Shown here in pieces: positions 34,818 to 43,505 of a stretch of 64,000 bases of DNA. Under the pieces are notes generated by a model. It had not been told where the DNA came from. It saw nothing but the letters and a program-made list of their open reading frames with translations, and searched no databases. Each line of letters begins with the position of its first letter. Position 1 is the first letter of the stretch. Location of the stretch: contig NZ_JGYN01000021.1 of the NCBI RefSeq assembly GCF_000741165.1, positions 1 through 64,000 of the forward strand, given 5' to 3'. A program made the position numbers and the translations under genes. The stretch is from Bifidobacterium biavatii DSM 23969 (GTDB lineage: Bacteria > Actinomycetota > Actinomycetes > Actinomycetales > Bifidobacteriaceae).

Positions 34818-34900
34818 ATTCGGATTCTTGTCATTCAACAATTCGGATTTTTGTCATTCCGCTATTCGGATTCTTGTTATCATAGTATTCGGATTCTTGT
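34818..34900. repeat. Four 23-bp direct repeats (iteron-like) upstream of the second DUF4143 ATPase
   Basis: ATTCGGATTCTTGT occurs at 34818, 34841 (one T for C), 34864 and 34887, each exactly 23 bp apart, the first two followed by CATT. The spacer bases differ between units (CAACA, CCGCT, ATAGT), so the conserved part is about 14-18 bp. The last unit ends 33 bp before the ATG at 34934. The spacing of about two helical turns indicates a protein binding cooperatively on one face of the DNA, most likely an autoregulator. Confidence 0.9.
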
Positions 34901-34933
34901 ACGCACTCACTCAAATACAGAAAAGGCGTCTAT

Positions 34934-36244
34934 ATGAACAGTTCAAATGCACATGACATCACCCCGCTTGGATACCGTCCTCGTATCGTTGACGCGCAGA
35001 TCGAGCGTTATCAGCGTATTTTCGGAGCGGTTGAAATCGCGGGAACGAAATGGTGCGGCAAAACGTGGTCCGCGCGAGCGCATGCAGCAAGTATCACGTA
35101 TGTGGATCGCAGCAACAACATATCCGTCGCCAAGGCCGATCCTTCGCTGATGCTAATCGGCGACCGTCCGCATGTAGTGGATGAATGGCAGCTGGTGCCG
35201 GCAATCTGGGACGAAGTCCGCCATCGCGTTGATGACGAACCGGGCAGCAAAGGACAGTGGCTGTTGACTGGATCATCCACCCCACGCAAGCAGGACATGC
35301 CCCAACACAGCGGGGCCGGGCGCATAGGCCGCATCCGTATGAGTCCAATGAGCTTGTATGAGTCGGGAATTTCTTCAGGGATAGTCAGCCTGCACGGACT
35401 GTTCGAACACCAATTCGATCCCGCGCAAACCACGGTCGAAACACAAACTCTGCTCGAGGCTGTATGCCGAGGCGGATGGCCGGAAGCCTACGACATAACG
35501 GTTTCGGACGCGCAAATACTTATCCGCGAATATATCCGCCTCACTATAACCGAAAGCGTCAGTCGACTCGGCAAAAACCCGGATGTCGCAAGAAGACTCG
35601 CGAACTCGCTGGCCCGCAACATCAGCCAATCCGCCACGTTCCGGACGCTGCGCAAAGACATGTACGGAATGGAGGAGAATCCCGACAACTTCGTTTCGGA
35701 ACGAATCGTCTCCGAATACGCAAACATGTTTGAGGACATGTTCCTTATCGATCCGATCAAAGGATGGGTACCGCCAGCACGAGACCCAAAGCGACTGCAG
35801 ACCAAACCCCATCGGTATTTCGCCGATCCATCCATCGCGGCAGCCATTCTGGGCATGAATCCAAAGGCATTGATCGATGACTGGCAGACATTCGGCTTCC
35901 TGTTCGAAAACCTATGTATCCGAGACCTTTTGGTCTATGCACGAGCGCTGCCAGATATCGGCATGGAACCCGTACGATACTACCATGACGATTCCGGCTT
36001 GGAATGCGACGCAATCATCGAACTTGCCGACGGCAGATGGGCTGGGATCGAGATTAAATCCAGCGCAGACAAGGTCCCCGAAGCCAGCGCCAACCTGCTG
36101 CGGCTGCGCAACAAGCTGTTGAAAAACCCCGGGGCAAGAACCAGAACACCTGAATTTCTCGCCGTTCTGGTAGGCATTGGAAACTTCGCGTACCAACGAG
36201 AAGACGGAATCTACGTGATCCCGATCGGCACGCTCGGGGTATAA
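34934..36244 (+). CDS. AAA_14 / DUF4143 ATPase (copy 2)
   Basis: 436 residues. The Walker A is unusual (GTKWCGKTW, about residue 37). Walker B is PHVVDEWQ, sensor WLLTGSST; then RIRMSPMSLYESG and VCRGGWPE link to DUF4143. The C-terminal part has RYYHDDSGLECDAIIELADGRWAGIEIKSS, a PD-(D/E)xK-like nuclease signature (D, then E-x-K). Thus a functional nuclease or DNA-binding role is plausible but unproven. It differs strongly from the copy at 31445. It is preceded by a 23-bp iteron array and by AAAAGG eight bases before the ATG. It is convergent with the priming transferase. Confidence 0.86.
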   Translation: MNSSNAHDITPLGYRPRIVDAQIERYQRIFGAVEIAGTKWCGKTWSARAHAASITYVDRSNNISVAKADPSLMLIGDRPHVVDEWQLVPAIWDEVRHRVDDEPGSKGQWLLTGSSTPRKQDMPQHSGAGRIGRIRMSPMSLYESGISSGIVSLHGLFEHQFDPAQTTVETQTLLEAVCRGGWPEAYDITVSDAQILIREYIRLTITESVSRLGKNPDVARRLANSLARNISQSATFRTLRKDMYGMEENPDNFVSERIVSEYANMFEDMFLIDPIKGWVPPARDPKRLQTKPHRYFADPSIAAAILGMNPKALIDDWQTFGFLFENLCIRDLLVYARALPDIGMEPVRYYHDDSGLECDAIIELADGRWAGIEIKSSADKVPEASANLLRLRNKLLKNPGARTRTPEFLAVLVGIGNFAYQREDGIYVIPIGTLGV

Positions 36245-36298
36245 CCAAATACTCCGGGATTATAGAGACCGACGGAACCAGCAACGAATATCTCCGCC

Positions 36299-36335
36299 CT
36301 GACTGGTCTCTGAATAAGCATCAGAAACCAGTCAG
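36299..36335. terminator. Hairpin between DUF4143 ATPase and priming transferase
   Basis: CTGACTGGT plus TCTGA pair with TCAGA plus ACCAGTCAG (one mismatch) around a 7-base loop. It lies between convergent genes. There is no clear T-run on either strand. Confidence 0.6.
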
Positions 36336-36340
36336 AACCG

Positions 36341-37972
36341 TCAGTAGGCGCCCTTGGGGTTGAGGACCACGCCGATGGTGCGGAAGATGTAGACGATGTC
36401 GCCAAGGATGGACCAGTTCTGCACGTATGCGACGTCGAGCTGGCGGCTTTCCTCCTCGCTCAGGTCGGAGCGTCCGGACACCTGCCACGGGCCGGTGATG
36501 CCGGGGCGCACCAGCATGCGCAGGGCGTAGATGTCGTCGTACATCGCGTATTCCTCGGGCAGCGGCGGGCGCGGGCCCACAATGGACATGTCGCCCCGGA
36601 ACACGTTGAAGAACTGCGGCAGCTCGTCGAGCGAGAACTTGCGGGTGATATGGCCCACGCGCGTGATGCGCGGATCGTCCTTCATCTTGAAGATGAAACG
36701 CTTCTCCTGACCGTTTTCCTTGGCCAGCTTCTTCTTGAGCGCGTCCGCGTTCACCACCATGGAACGGAACTTGATCATCTCAAACGGCTTGCCGCGCACG
36801 CCGATCCTCTTCTGCTTGTAGAAGATCGGCCCGTGGTCGTCCAGCTTGATCGCGATCGCCGTGCCGATCATGAACGGCGACGTGAGCACGATCAGGATCG
36901 CCGACACGACGATATCGAACAGGCGCTTGGAAATCCGCGTCGCGATGCCGTACTGCGGCAAGCTGATCGTCAGGATGTTCACACCCTTCAACGTGCGCAC
37001 CGACAGCTGGTGGCCCGCAATGTCCGCGGCGGACGTGAGCAGTGAAATCTCTAGGCCAAGCGACTCCAGTCCAAGCGAAAACGCGGCGAAATTGTCCGAA
37101 TCGCGGCGCAGCACGTCTGCGACCATCACGGTCTGTGCCTTCATGCGCACCGCGGTCTCGCCCAGCCGCGCATCATACGCGAGCACGGGCAGATCGTTCA
37201 CATCCCACGCCTGCGACAGCTTCTCCAACTCGGCGTCGGACAGGCTCGCGGACACGACCGTACCGTCCGCGGTCTCGCGAATCGGGCAGATCGCGACCGG
37301 ATTGTAGTTCAGCTGCGTGCGGTCGGCGAGAAACCTGAGCGTGTGCGCAATGCCATCGGGCGAACCGACCACGATCGTCGCATACGTGTACGCGCCCTTG
37401 CGCCGGTCGCGCGTGATCAGTCCCCGCGCGGCCATGCGTTCGACAATCGTCAACAGGCAAGACAGCACGACCATCGCGGTGATGGTCGGCAGCGGCAGGC
37501 TCACGGCGAAAATGTAGTTCACCGCGCACAGCGTAACCCAGCTCACGCACGCAGCCTTGATGATCATCGGCACCAGCTGGTAGCCGTCGCCCATCACATG
37601 CCGGTGATAAATGCCCGCATGGCGCAGGCACACCGCCCACACGAACGCGCCGATCAGCAGATACACGGTCACGCCGAACACCGGAGAGGCGATGAACGAC
37701 GCGCGACCGACATGACGGAACAACAGCAGGCCGGTGGCCGAACCGATCAGAAACATGGCGCAGTCACACAGCAGCAGCGCCACGTTCAGAAAGAAACGCC
37801 ACTGCTGGACGCGCGACAGCTGATGCGCGCGGTAATCGTTCAACATGCGCGACGACGAGCTGGCAGTGTCGGACTTGCCGGGCTTGCCGTTGCGTGGCGC
37901 TCCGGAATTGCCCGCGACCCTGCGCGGCGCGCCCGTCCGGGGCGATGCGGTGGTTTCGGATTCAGACTTCAT
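36341..37972 (-). CDS. EPS priming sugar-1-phosphate transferase (polyprenyl glycosylphosphotransferase)
   Basis: 543 residues. A 45-residue polar N-terminus is followed by four membrane helices, a CoA-binding-like middle domain, a fifth helix (SAILIVLTSPFMIGTAIAIKL) and the catalytic WcaJ/WbaP domain: YKQKRIGVRGKPFEMIKFRSM, ITRVGHITRKFSLDELPQFFNVFRGDMSIVGPRPPLP and ARPGITGPWQVSGRS-like end (RPGITGPWQ). It transfers hexose-1-phosphate from a UDP-sugar to undecaprenyl phosphate, starting each repeat unit. It is at the far right end of the EPS region, read toward the rest of it. Confidence 0.94.
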   Translation of the reverse strand: MKSESETTASPRTGAPRRVAGNSGAPRNGKPGKSDTASSSSRMLNDYRAHQLSRVQQWRFFLNVALLLCDCAMFLIGSATGLLLFRHVGRASFIASPVFGVTVYLLIGAFVWAVCLRHAGIYHRHVMGDGYQLVPMIIKAACVSWVTLCAVNYIFAVSLPLPTITAMVVLSCLLTIVERMAARGLITRDRRKGAYTYATIVVGSPDGIAHTLRFLADRTQLNYNPVAICPIRETADGTVVSASLSDAELEKLSQAWDVNDLPVLAYDARLGETAVRMKAQTVMVADVLRRDSDNFAAFSLGLESLGLEISLLTSAADIAGHQLSVRTLKGVNILTISLPQYGIATRISKRLFDIVVSAILIVLTSPFMIGTAIAIKLDDHGPIFYKQKRIGVRGKPFEMIKFRSMVVNADALKKKLAKENGQEKRFIFKMKDDPRITRVGHITRKFSLDELPQFFNVFRGDMSIVGPRPPLPEEYAMYDDIYALRMLVRPGITGPWQVSGRSDLSEEESRQLDVAYVQNWSILGDIVYIFRTIGVVLNPKGAY

Positions 37973-38362
37973 CCGCGTGTTCTCTTTTACTCTGCTTCCC
38001 TACGGTTTTCGCCGGTTCGGCAAGTGGCGCGACGACCGGAAACTCCTACTTCCGACACCGCTCCGACCTGACCGGCACAACTCCACCATACTATAGCCGT
38101 AAGGGGGTAAACAGAGCATGAAGTCGTCTCATAAATTGCGCGAACTACGCGAACGGCGCGAAACGCGCGAACACCTCCCGCCCGCAAACCTCGCCAGGCA
38201 CGCTCCCGACACGCGACGCGAACACGTTGGAAGCACATTTGCAAACGGAACACATGGAAACAGAACACGGGACATGCCGCAAACGGAACACGCACGGCGA
38301 TGCCCACGGGTAGGCGTAGAGTATCTAGGTCATTTTAGCGAGGTGAGGGAAGAAGGCGGCTC
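37973..38362. other. Divergent intergenic region, EPS priming gene / MFS exporter
   Basis: 390 bp without a convincing gene. A 116-residue open frame starting near 38118 is Arg-rich and lacks a ribosome binding site. GCGAAC-type short direct repeats occur near 38138-38170. Promoters for both flanking genes must lie here; I see AT-poor sequence and no clear boxes. Confidence 0.5.
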
Positions 38363-40066
38363 ATGGCGGAACGCGAAAACCACAGCGAGACAAGCAATCA
38401 CACGATTCACAGCAAAGCCCTATCCCGCGCGCTCAGCCACGAGGAATCGTTCGTCGACGGGCACCTGACGCACGCGGCGTTCGCATCCATCGCGATCCTC
38501 ACGTTCATCACGTTTGTCGGCAATTTCACACAACTCCAGCTGAGCGCGGCACTGCCGACCATCGTCTCCGAATTCGGCATCTCCGTGACCACGGGTCAAT
38601 GGCTCACGTCCATCTTCCAGCTCGTCATGGGCGTGATGGTGCCGCTCACCGCATTCCTGACCCGCCGTTTCTCCACGCGGCAGATCGTCATCACGTCGAT
38701 GATCGTGTTCACCATTGGTTCGGCGCTGGCTTGGGTCGGCTCGTCGTTTCTGATGGTGCTGGCCGGCCGATTGCTCGAGGCGATCGGCACGGGCGTCATG
38801 TGGCCGGTGCTCCAGATCACCGTGTTCTCCATCTATCCGCTGTCACGGCGCGGCGCGGCCATGGGCACGGTCGGCGTGGCCATGAGCGTCGCCCCCGCGA
38901 TCGGCCCCACGCTCGGCGGCATCCAAACCGACGCGAACGGCTGGCGGTCCATCTTCCTCACGCTCACGCTGATCGGCGTCGTCTCGCTGCTGCTCGCCCT
39001 GTTCGGTCTGCGCAACTTCGGCACAAACGATCCGGACGCGCGCGCCGACTTCTTCTCCGTAGCGCTCTCGGTAATCGGCTTCGGCGGACTCATGTTCGGG
39101 TTCACCAACATCGAGGCGTATCCGTTCACGCATCCGATGGTGTGGCTGGCCATGCTGATCGGCCTGGTCGGCATCGTGTGGTTCGTGATGCGACAGGTGC
39201 GCGGGGCGCGGCGGTATGCGGCGGAGACGGCGGCGTTGAACGCGGCACCGGCTGCGTCGTCGGCGGCCACGTCGGAGTCGTCGTCAACGGCAGCACCGTC
39301 CGCGGCACCGTCGTCGGCGGAATCGTCGACATCATCGTCGTCCGCAACGCGCCAGCCGCAGCGTCGCCCCCAGCCCCCGCTGCTCGACCTCGGCGTATTG
39401 AAGAACCGCAGCTTCACCGTCGGCACCATTTGCGCGGCGCTGAGCTTCTTCGCGTTCAGCTCGATCATGGTCATCATGCCGCTCTACATCCAGAACGACC
39501 GCGGCTACTCCGCCACGATCAGCGGCCTCGTGATGATGCCGGGCGCGTTCGGCATGTGCATCTCCCAGTATTTCGGCGGCAAGCTGCTCGACCGGCTCGG
39601 CGCACGCCCGGTGGCACTGTCCGGCACGATGATCCTGCTGTTCGGCACCATCATGATGAGCCTGATCGACCTACACACGTGGATCTGGTGGGTGTCTATC
39701 TGGCAGTTCGTGCGGCAAATCGGCATGGGTTTCATCATCATGCCGATCACCACGTGGTCGCTCAACTGCCTCGAACACGACGAGGTGTCCGCCGGCTCGG
39801 CCGTCACCAACACCGTCCGTCAGATAGCGGGCGCGATCGGCGCACCGGTGCTGGTGATCCTCATGGAAACGCTCACCAAGCTGCACGGCGGCGACCACAT
39901 CGCAGCAAGCATCTTCGGCACGCAGTGGACGCTGCGCGTGAGCGCGTTCCTCGTATTCGTGCAGATGCTCATCGTGATCTTCGGCGTCAAGGGCGACGGC
40001 GCCGGCTCCTCGCACGAGGCGGCGCAGAAGGCCGCGGCGAAGCTGCGCGCGGCCCGCGAGCACTGA
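38363..40066 (+). CDS. MFS multidrug exporter, DHA2 (14-helix EmrB/QacA) type
   Basis: 567 residues. Helix 1 has ASIAILTFITFVGNFTQLQLSAALPTI, followed by VTTGQWLTSIFQLVMG and RFSTRQIVI (motif A region). GPTLGGIQTDANGWRSIFLTL is the antiporter motif C/GP dipeptide region. After six helices there is an unusual Ser/Ala-rich linker (SSAATSESSSTAAPSAAPSS) of about 45 residues, then the second half of the transporter. It is likely to export drugs or toxic metabolites by proton antiport. The ATG is preceded by AAGG six bases upstream. It converges on mntH with only 15 bp between stops. Confidence 0.9.
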   Translation: MAERENHSETSNHTIHSKALSRALSHEESFVDGHLTHAAFASIAILTFITFVGNFTQLQLSAALPTIVSEFGISVTTGQWLTSIFQLVMGVMVPLTAFLTRRFSTRQIVITSMIVFTIGSALAWVGSSFLMVLAGRLLEAIGTGVMWPVLQITVFSIYPLSRRGAAMGTVGVAMSVAPAIGPTLGGIQTDANGWRSIFLTLTLIGVVSLLLALFGLRNFGTNDPDARADFFSVALSVIGFGGLMFGFTNIEAYPFTHPMVWLAMLIGLVGIVWFVMRQVRGARRYAAETAALNAAPAASSAATSESSSTAAPSAAPSSAESSTSSSSATRQPQRRPQPPLLDLGVLKNRSFTVGTICAALSFFAFSSIMVIMPLYIQNDRGYSATISGLVMMPGAFGMCISQYFGGKLLDRLGARPVALSGTMILLFGTIMMSLIDLHTWIWWVSIWQFVRQIGMGFIIMPITTWSLNCLEHDEVSAGSAVTNTVRQIAGAIGAPVLVILMETLTKLHGGDHIAASIFGTQWTLRVSAFLVFVQMLIVIFGVKGDGAGSSHEAAQKAAAKLRAAREH

Positions 40067-40081
40067 CCGCCGCCGACTCGC

Positions 40082-41401
40082 TCACGCCTTGCCGAGCAGC
40101 GTGAGCGCGATGAGCAGCACGTTGAGCGCCACGATGAGCGCGGCCACGGCGATGAAGATCACGTGCTTGGCCGTGCCGTCCACGTATTCGCCCATGAGCT
40201 TGCGGTCATGCGTATAGCGCATGAGCGGGATGATGGCGAACGGAATGCCGATCGACAAAATCACCTGACCGACCACCAGCGCCTGTGTGGGGTTCGGCGC
40301 GAACCACAGCACGATGAGCGCCGGCACGAGCGTGACCACGCGGCACGCCCACATCGGAGCCTTGATGCGCAGCAGCCCGTGCATGATTTCGGAACCGGCG
40401 TACGTGCCCACCGACGTGGAGCTCAGCGAAGATGCCAAAAGCCCGATCGAGAAGATCGTGCCCACGACCGGCCCCAGCACCGACACGATCGCATGCTGCG
40501 CGCCTTCGATCGAATCGGTGCCCTTCATGCCATACAGCGAGTTCGCGGCGATGATGAGCAGCACCACGTTCACCGAACCGGCCAGCAGCAGCGCCCACGC
40601 CACGTCGATCTTCGACCCATGGAGCAGCTGGCGCACGCTCGGCTTCTTCTCCCCCGGCCCGTAATGGTCGTTGACGAGCGTGGAGTGCAGGTAGATGGCA
40701 TGCGGCATGACGGTCGCGCCCAGCATGGACGTGGCCATGAGCACCGAGTCGGTGGCGGTGAAGTGCGGGATCAGGCCGCCGAGCACGTCGGCCGGGTTCG
40801 GCGGCGCGATGAACAGGCCGAAGATGAATCCGAACGTGATGACCAGCAGCAGCGCGATCACGATCTTCTCGAACAGTCGGTGCGTTTTGCCGCCTTGGAA
40901 CCACAGCAGCACGGTGGAGATCGCTCCGATCACGAGTCCGCCGACGAACAGCGGCAGTCCGAACAGCAGGTTGAGGGCGATGGCGCCGCCGATCACCTCG
41001 GCTAGGTCAGTGGCGATGGCGATGACCTCCGCCTGCATGAAGAACATGAACCGCCCGGCGTCGCTGAGGCGTTCACCGAGCAGTTCCGGCAGCGATTTGC
41101 CGGTGACGATGCCGAGTTTTGCGGATTGGTATTGGATGAGCACGCTCATTGCGTTGGCGAGCACCAGCACCCATACGAGCAGGTAGCCGTATCGTGCGCC
41201 GGATGTGATGTTGGCGGCCACGTTGCCTGGGTCCACGTAGGCGACGGCCGCCACGAACGCCGGGCCGAGGATGGACGCGAGCGCGTGCCCGTGGCGTCCG
41301 TTGGTGCGTTTCGATCCGCGGACGCGCTGTTGTTCCGCGACGTGCGCGCGTTCGACGTCGAGTTCGGTGGTGGGTTGTTCGATCTGATTATTCTCTTCCA
41401 T
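40082..41401 (-). CDS. mntH: Nramp-type divalent metal (Mn2+) transporter
   Basis: 439 residues with 11 or so membrane helices. TM1 carries VAYVDPGNVAANI, the conserved DPGN metal-binding motif, and TM6 carries LGATVMPHAIYLHS (MPH motif). Both are essential for proton-coupled Mn2+/Fe2+ uptake. The first 40 residues are a polar cytoplasmic tail. No Shine-Dalgarno site is visible. A -10-like TATAAC ends ten bases before the ATG on this strand, so a leaderless transcript is possible. An inverted repeat covers that box and may bind a metal-sensing repressor. Confidence 0.93.
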   Translation of the reverse strand: MEENNQIEQPTTELDVERAHVAEQQRVRGSKRTNGRHGHALASILGPAFVAAVAYVDPGNVAANITSGARYGYLLVWVLVLANAMSVLIQYQSAKLGIVTGKSLPELLGERLSDAGRFMFFMQAEVIAIATDLAEVIGGAIALNLLFGLPLFVGGLVIGAISTVLLWFQGGKTHRLFEKIVIALLLVITFGFIFGLFIAPPNPADVLGGLIPHFTATDSVLMATSMLGATVMPHAIYLHSTLVNDHYGPGEKKPSVRQLLHGSKIDVAWALLLAGSVNVVLLIIAANSLYGMKGTDSIEGAQHAIVSVLGPVVGTIFSIGLLASSLSSTSVGTYAGSEIMHGLLRIKAPMWACRVVTLVPALIVLWFAPNPTQALVVGQVILSIGIPFAIIPLMRYTHDRKLMGEYVDGTAKHVIFIAVAALIVALNVLLIALTLLGKA

Positions 41402-41411
41402 AGCGCGGCCC

Positions 41412-41447
41412 GTTATAGCGCGCCTATGTTACGAATGCAGCTATAAC
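41412..41447 (-). promoter_or_regulatory. Inverted repeat GTTATAGC / GCTATAAC over the mntH promoter
   Basis: Perfect 8-bp arms with a 20-base spacer. The proximal arm contains the likely -10 box (TATAAC on the minus strand), and the distal arm overlaps the stop of the HNH gene. It could be an operator or a read-through hairpin; there is no T-run. Confidence 0.5.
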
Positions 41448-42181
41448 AATTCCTGCGCCGGGCACGAGCGCAGCACGGCCTGCATGGCCCGCTGTTCCGC
41501 GGTGGTGACGGTGAGCCCGTACGCGGCTTTGACGCCGATCTGTCGTGCCACGTATTCGCAACGATACTCGGCGTTCGTGGGAAGCCAGTATGCGGCCGAG
41601 GCGGATCCTTTGTCCTGATTGGCCGGACCATCCACTGCAACAAGATTGTTCATGTCGTTGCCGAACCGGCGTCTCGTGGCCGCATCCCAATCGCGCGCTC
41701 CGGACTGCCACGCGTTTTCGAGCGCGACGATGTGGTCGATCTGCACGGCCGCACTGGTGTCACTTCCTCGCGCGAACCGTATGGTCTGCCCGGTGTACGG
41801 GTCGTCGAGCGTGCCGGATTGGACCTGGCAGCTGCCGGCCGCGCGATACGTGACGTCGGCCAGGTCGCGGGCGAGCACGTCGTCGCGCACGTCGCAGCCG
41901 TTGCCGTCGTCGTCGGTCTGGCGGTAGGCGAACAGGTCGCGATCGTAGCCGGCTGTGCTCGGCTCGTCGTCGACGACGAGCGTTGCGAGCGCGTCCGCAG
42001 CCGGGCCGCTGGCCGTGTACAGGCCGACGATCTGCCCGACGGTCGGGCTGACGTGCGGCAGGATCAGCCCGACCGACACTCCGGCGAACGCGGCGGCCAG
42101 CAGCAATACCGTCACGCGTCCGCCCGGCGTGGACGGGTCGAACCGGCGTTTGCGAAAGTGGGTAGGACGTCGACGTGACAT
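41441..42181 (-). CDS. Membrane-anchored or secreted HNH-family nuclease (DUF1524/GmrSD-C type)
   Basis: 246 residues. A basic N-terminus (MSRRRPTHFRKRRF) is followed by one hydrophobic segment (VTVLLLAAAFAGVSVGLILP), a signal or anchor. The mature part has YDRDLFAYRQTDDDGNGCDVRDDVLARD, DPYTGQTIRF and the core IDHIVALENAWQSGARDWDAATRRRFGNDMNNLVAV. The DHIVAL His and the later Asn (NDMNNL) are the HNH catalytic residues. It probably degrades extracellular DNA for uptake or nutrition (inference). The ATG at 42181 has AAGG nine bases upstream; the TTG at 42217 is rejected. It is upstream of mntH on the same strand. Confidence 0.88.
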   Translation of the reverse strand: MSRRRPTHFRKRRFDPSTPGGRVTVLLLAAAFAGVSVGLILPHVSPTVGQIVGLYTASGPAADALATLVVDDEPSTAGYDRDLFAYRQTDDDGNGCDVRDDVLARDLADVTYRAAGSCQVQSGTLDDPYTGQTIRFARGSDTSAAVQIDHIVALENAWQSGARDWDAATRRRFGNDMNNLVAVDGPANQDKGSASAAYWLPTNAEYRCEYVARQIGVKAAYGLTVTTAEQRAMQAVLRSCPAQELL

Positions 42182-42255
42182 GACCGGAATCCTTACGGAT
42201 CGATGGACGGAATGCAACCGAGTTCATCGGCTTCGTATAGGTGTCGGGAAGTCCT

Positions 42256-42300
42256 CTCCCCCAGTCAGCCTCGCTGACAGCCCCTCGTCGGAGGGGGCTT
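42256..42300. repeat. REP-like palindromic element, copy 2 (inverted)
   Basis: GTCAGC/GCTGAC and GCCCCT/AGGGGGC hairpins in the same order as copy 1 (15992-16036) when read on the other strand. It lies in the gap between the HNH gene and the aldo/keto reductase. Just beyond it, GGATCCCG (42330 region) and CGGGATCC (42370 region) form a further inverted pair. Confidence 0.65.
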
Positions 42301-42380
42301 GAGGTGGTGGTACATACAGGTTTCCAAGGATCCCGCGTCTTGCCTCGCCAAAAAGAAAAACCGTATATTCCGGGATCCGA

Positions 42381-43265
42381 TCAGGCGTAGGTGAAGGTGA
42401 GCGGGTCGTGGCCGGCGCGCGTGGGGCCGTCGAGCGCGTCGATGGCGGCATGCTCGTCCGGCGTGAGCGCGAAGCCGAACAGGTCGAGGTTCTGCTTCTG
42501 GCGGTCGGCGTGCACTGACTTGGGGATGATGATCGTGCCGTTTTCGATGTGCCAGCGCAGGATCACCTGCGCTTCGGTGACGCCGTGCGCGGCGGCGATG
42601 CGCGCGATGGTGCCGTCGCCTGCGTTGAGGTCGGCGCCGCGGGCCATGGGCGAGTAGGCTTCGACGGCGATGCCGTGCTCCTTGCAGTAGGCGACCACGT
42701 CGCGCTGCTGCCAGGTCGGGTGCAGTTCGATCTGGTTGATGGCCGGCCATTCACCGGTTTCCTTGTGGAGCCGTTCGAGGTGTTCGGGCAGGAAGTTGCA
42801 CACGCCAAGCGTCTTCACGCGGCCTTCGGCGCGGAACTCATCGAACGCCTTCCACGTCTCTCCACTGCGCCAGTTGAACGGGGTGGGCCAGTGGAGCATG
42901 TACATGTCCACGTAGTCGACCTGCAGCAGGCCGAGCTGGCGGTCGAAGGCGCGGCGAGCGGAATCATAGCCCTGTTCGGAGTCCTTGAGCTTGGTAGTCA
43001 GCCACAGGCTCTTGCGCTGTTCGCCCGCGTTGTAGCCGGTGGCGGCGAGCGCGCGGCCGACGCCGGCCTCGTTGTTGTAGCCGGCGGCGCCGTCGATGTG
43101 GCGGTATCCGGCGGCGAGCGCCGATTCGACGACGGGGACCACGCCGTCGTCGTCGATGCGCAGCACGCCGAGGCCGATCTGCGGGATCCTGTTGCCGTCG
43201 TTAAGGGTGATGTAGGGTACGTTTGCGGGCGCGGTTTCGGGCGCGGATGCGTTGATGTTCGTCAT
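42381..43265 (-). CDS. Aldo/keto reductase
   Basis: 294 residues, (beta/alpha)8 barrel. The AKR tetrad is visible: Asp and Tyr in YRHIDGAAGYNNE, Lys in LWLTTKLKD and His in DMYMLHWPTP. Cofactor-binding IIIPKSVHADRQKQN follows. It uses NADPH to reduce aldehydes or ketones (2,5-diketo-gluconate reductase-like branch); the substrate is unknown. The ATG at 43265 has a strong AAGGAGG upstream; the longer frame to 43349 is rejected. It is an isolated gene, possibly redox or detoxification related. Confidence 0.93.
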   Translation of the reverse strand: MTNINASAPETAPANVPYITLNDGNRIPQIGLGVLRIDDDGVVPVVESALAAGYRHIDGAAGYNNEAGVGRALAATGYNAGEQRKSLWLTTKLKDSEQGYDSARRAFDRQLGLLQVDYVDMYMLHWPTPFNWRSGETWKAFDEFRAEGRVKTLGVCNFLPEHLERLHKETGEWPAINQIELHPTWQQRDVVAYCKEHGIAVEAYSPMARGADLNAGDGTIARIAAAHGVTEAQVILRWHIENGTIIIPKSVHADRQKQNLDLFGFALTPDEHAAIDALDGPTRAGHDPLTFTYA

Positions 43266-43505
43266 GACAGCCTCCTTGCAATAGTGGTGCGGTAAGTCCT
43301 GCAACTCACAATAACACCGGAATACCGGGCTGGCGCTTGCGACCGTCATCGCGCGGGACGGCGGTGGCGGAAGAAGACTCCCCTTGCCTGCGTCCCATCA
43401 TTGGCCTGTTCACGCATGGATGGCACGGACGCGAACATATATGCGACCTACAAGACTGTGAACGTCCTGTCTGCGAGCGCATGATACGAACCGCGCGGAC
43501 TACGA

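Noticed and set aside
38118-38468. Possible small Arg-rich gene upstream of the MFS exporter
   Set aside because: No ribosome binding site, no conserved features, and it overlaps the exporter start.
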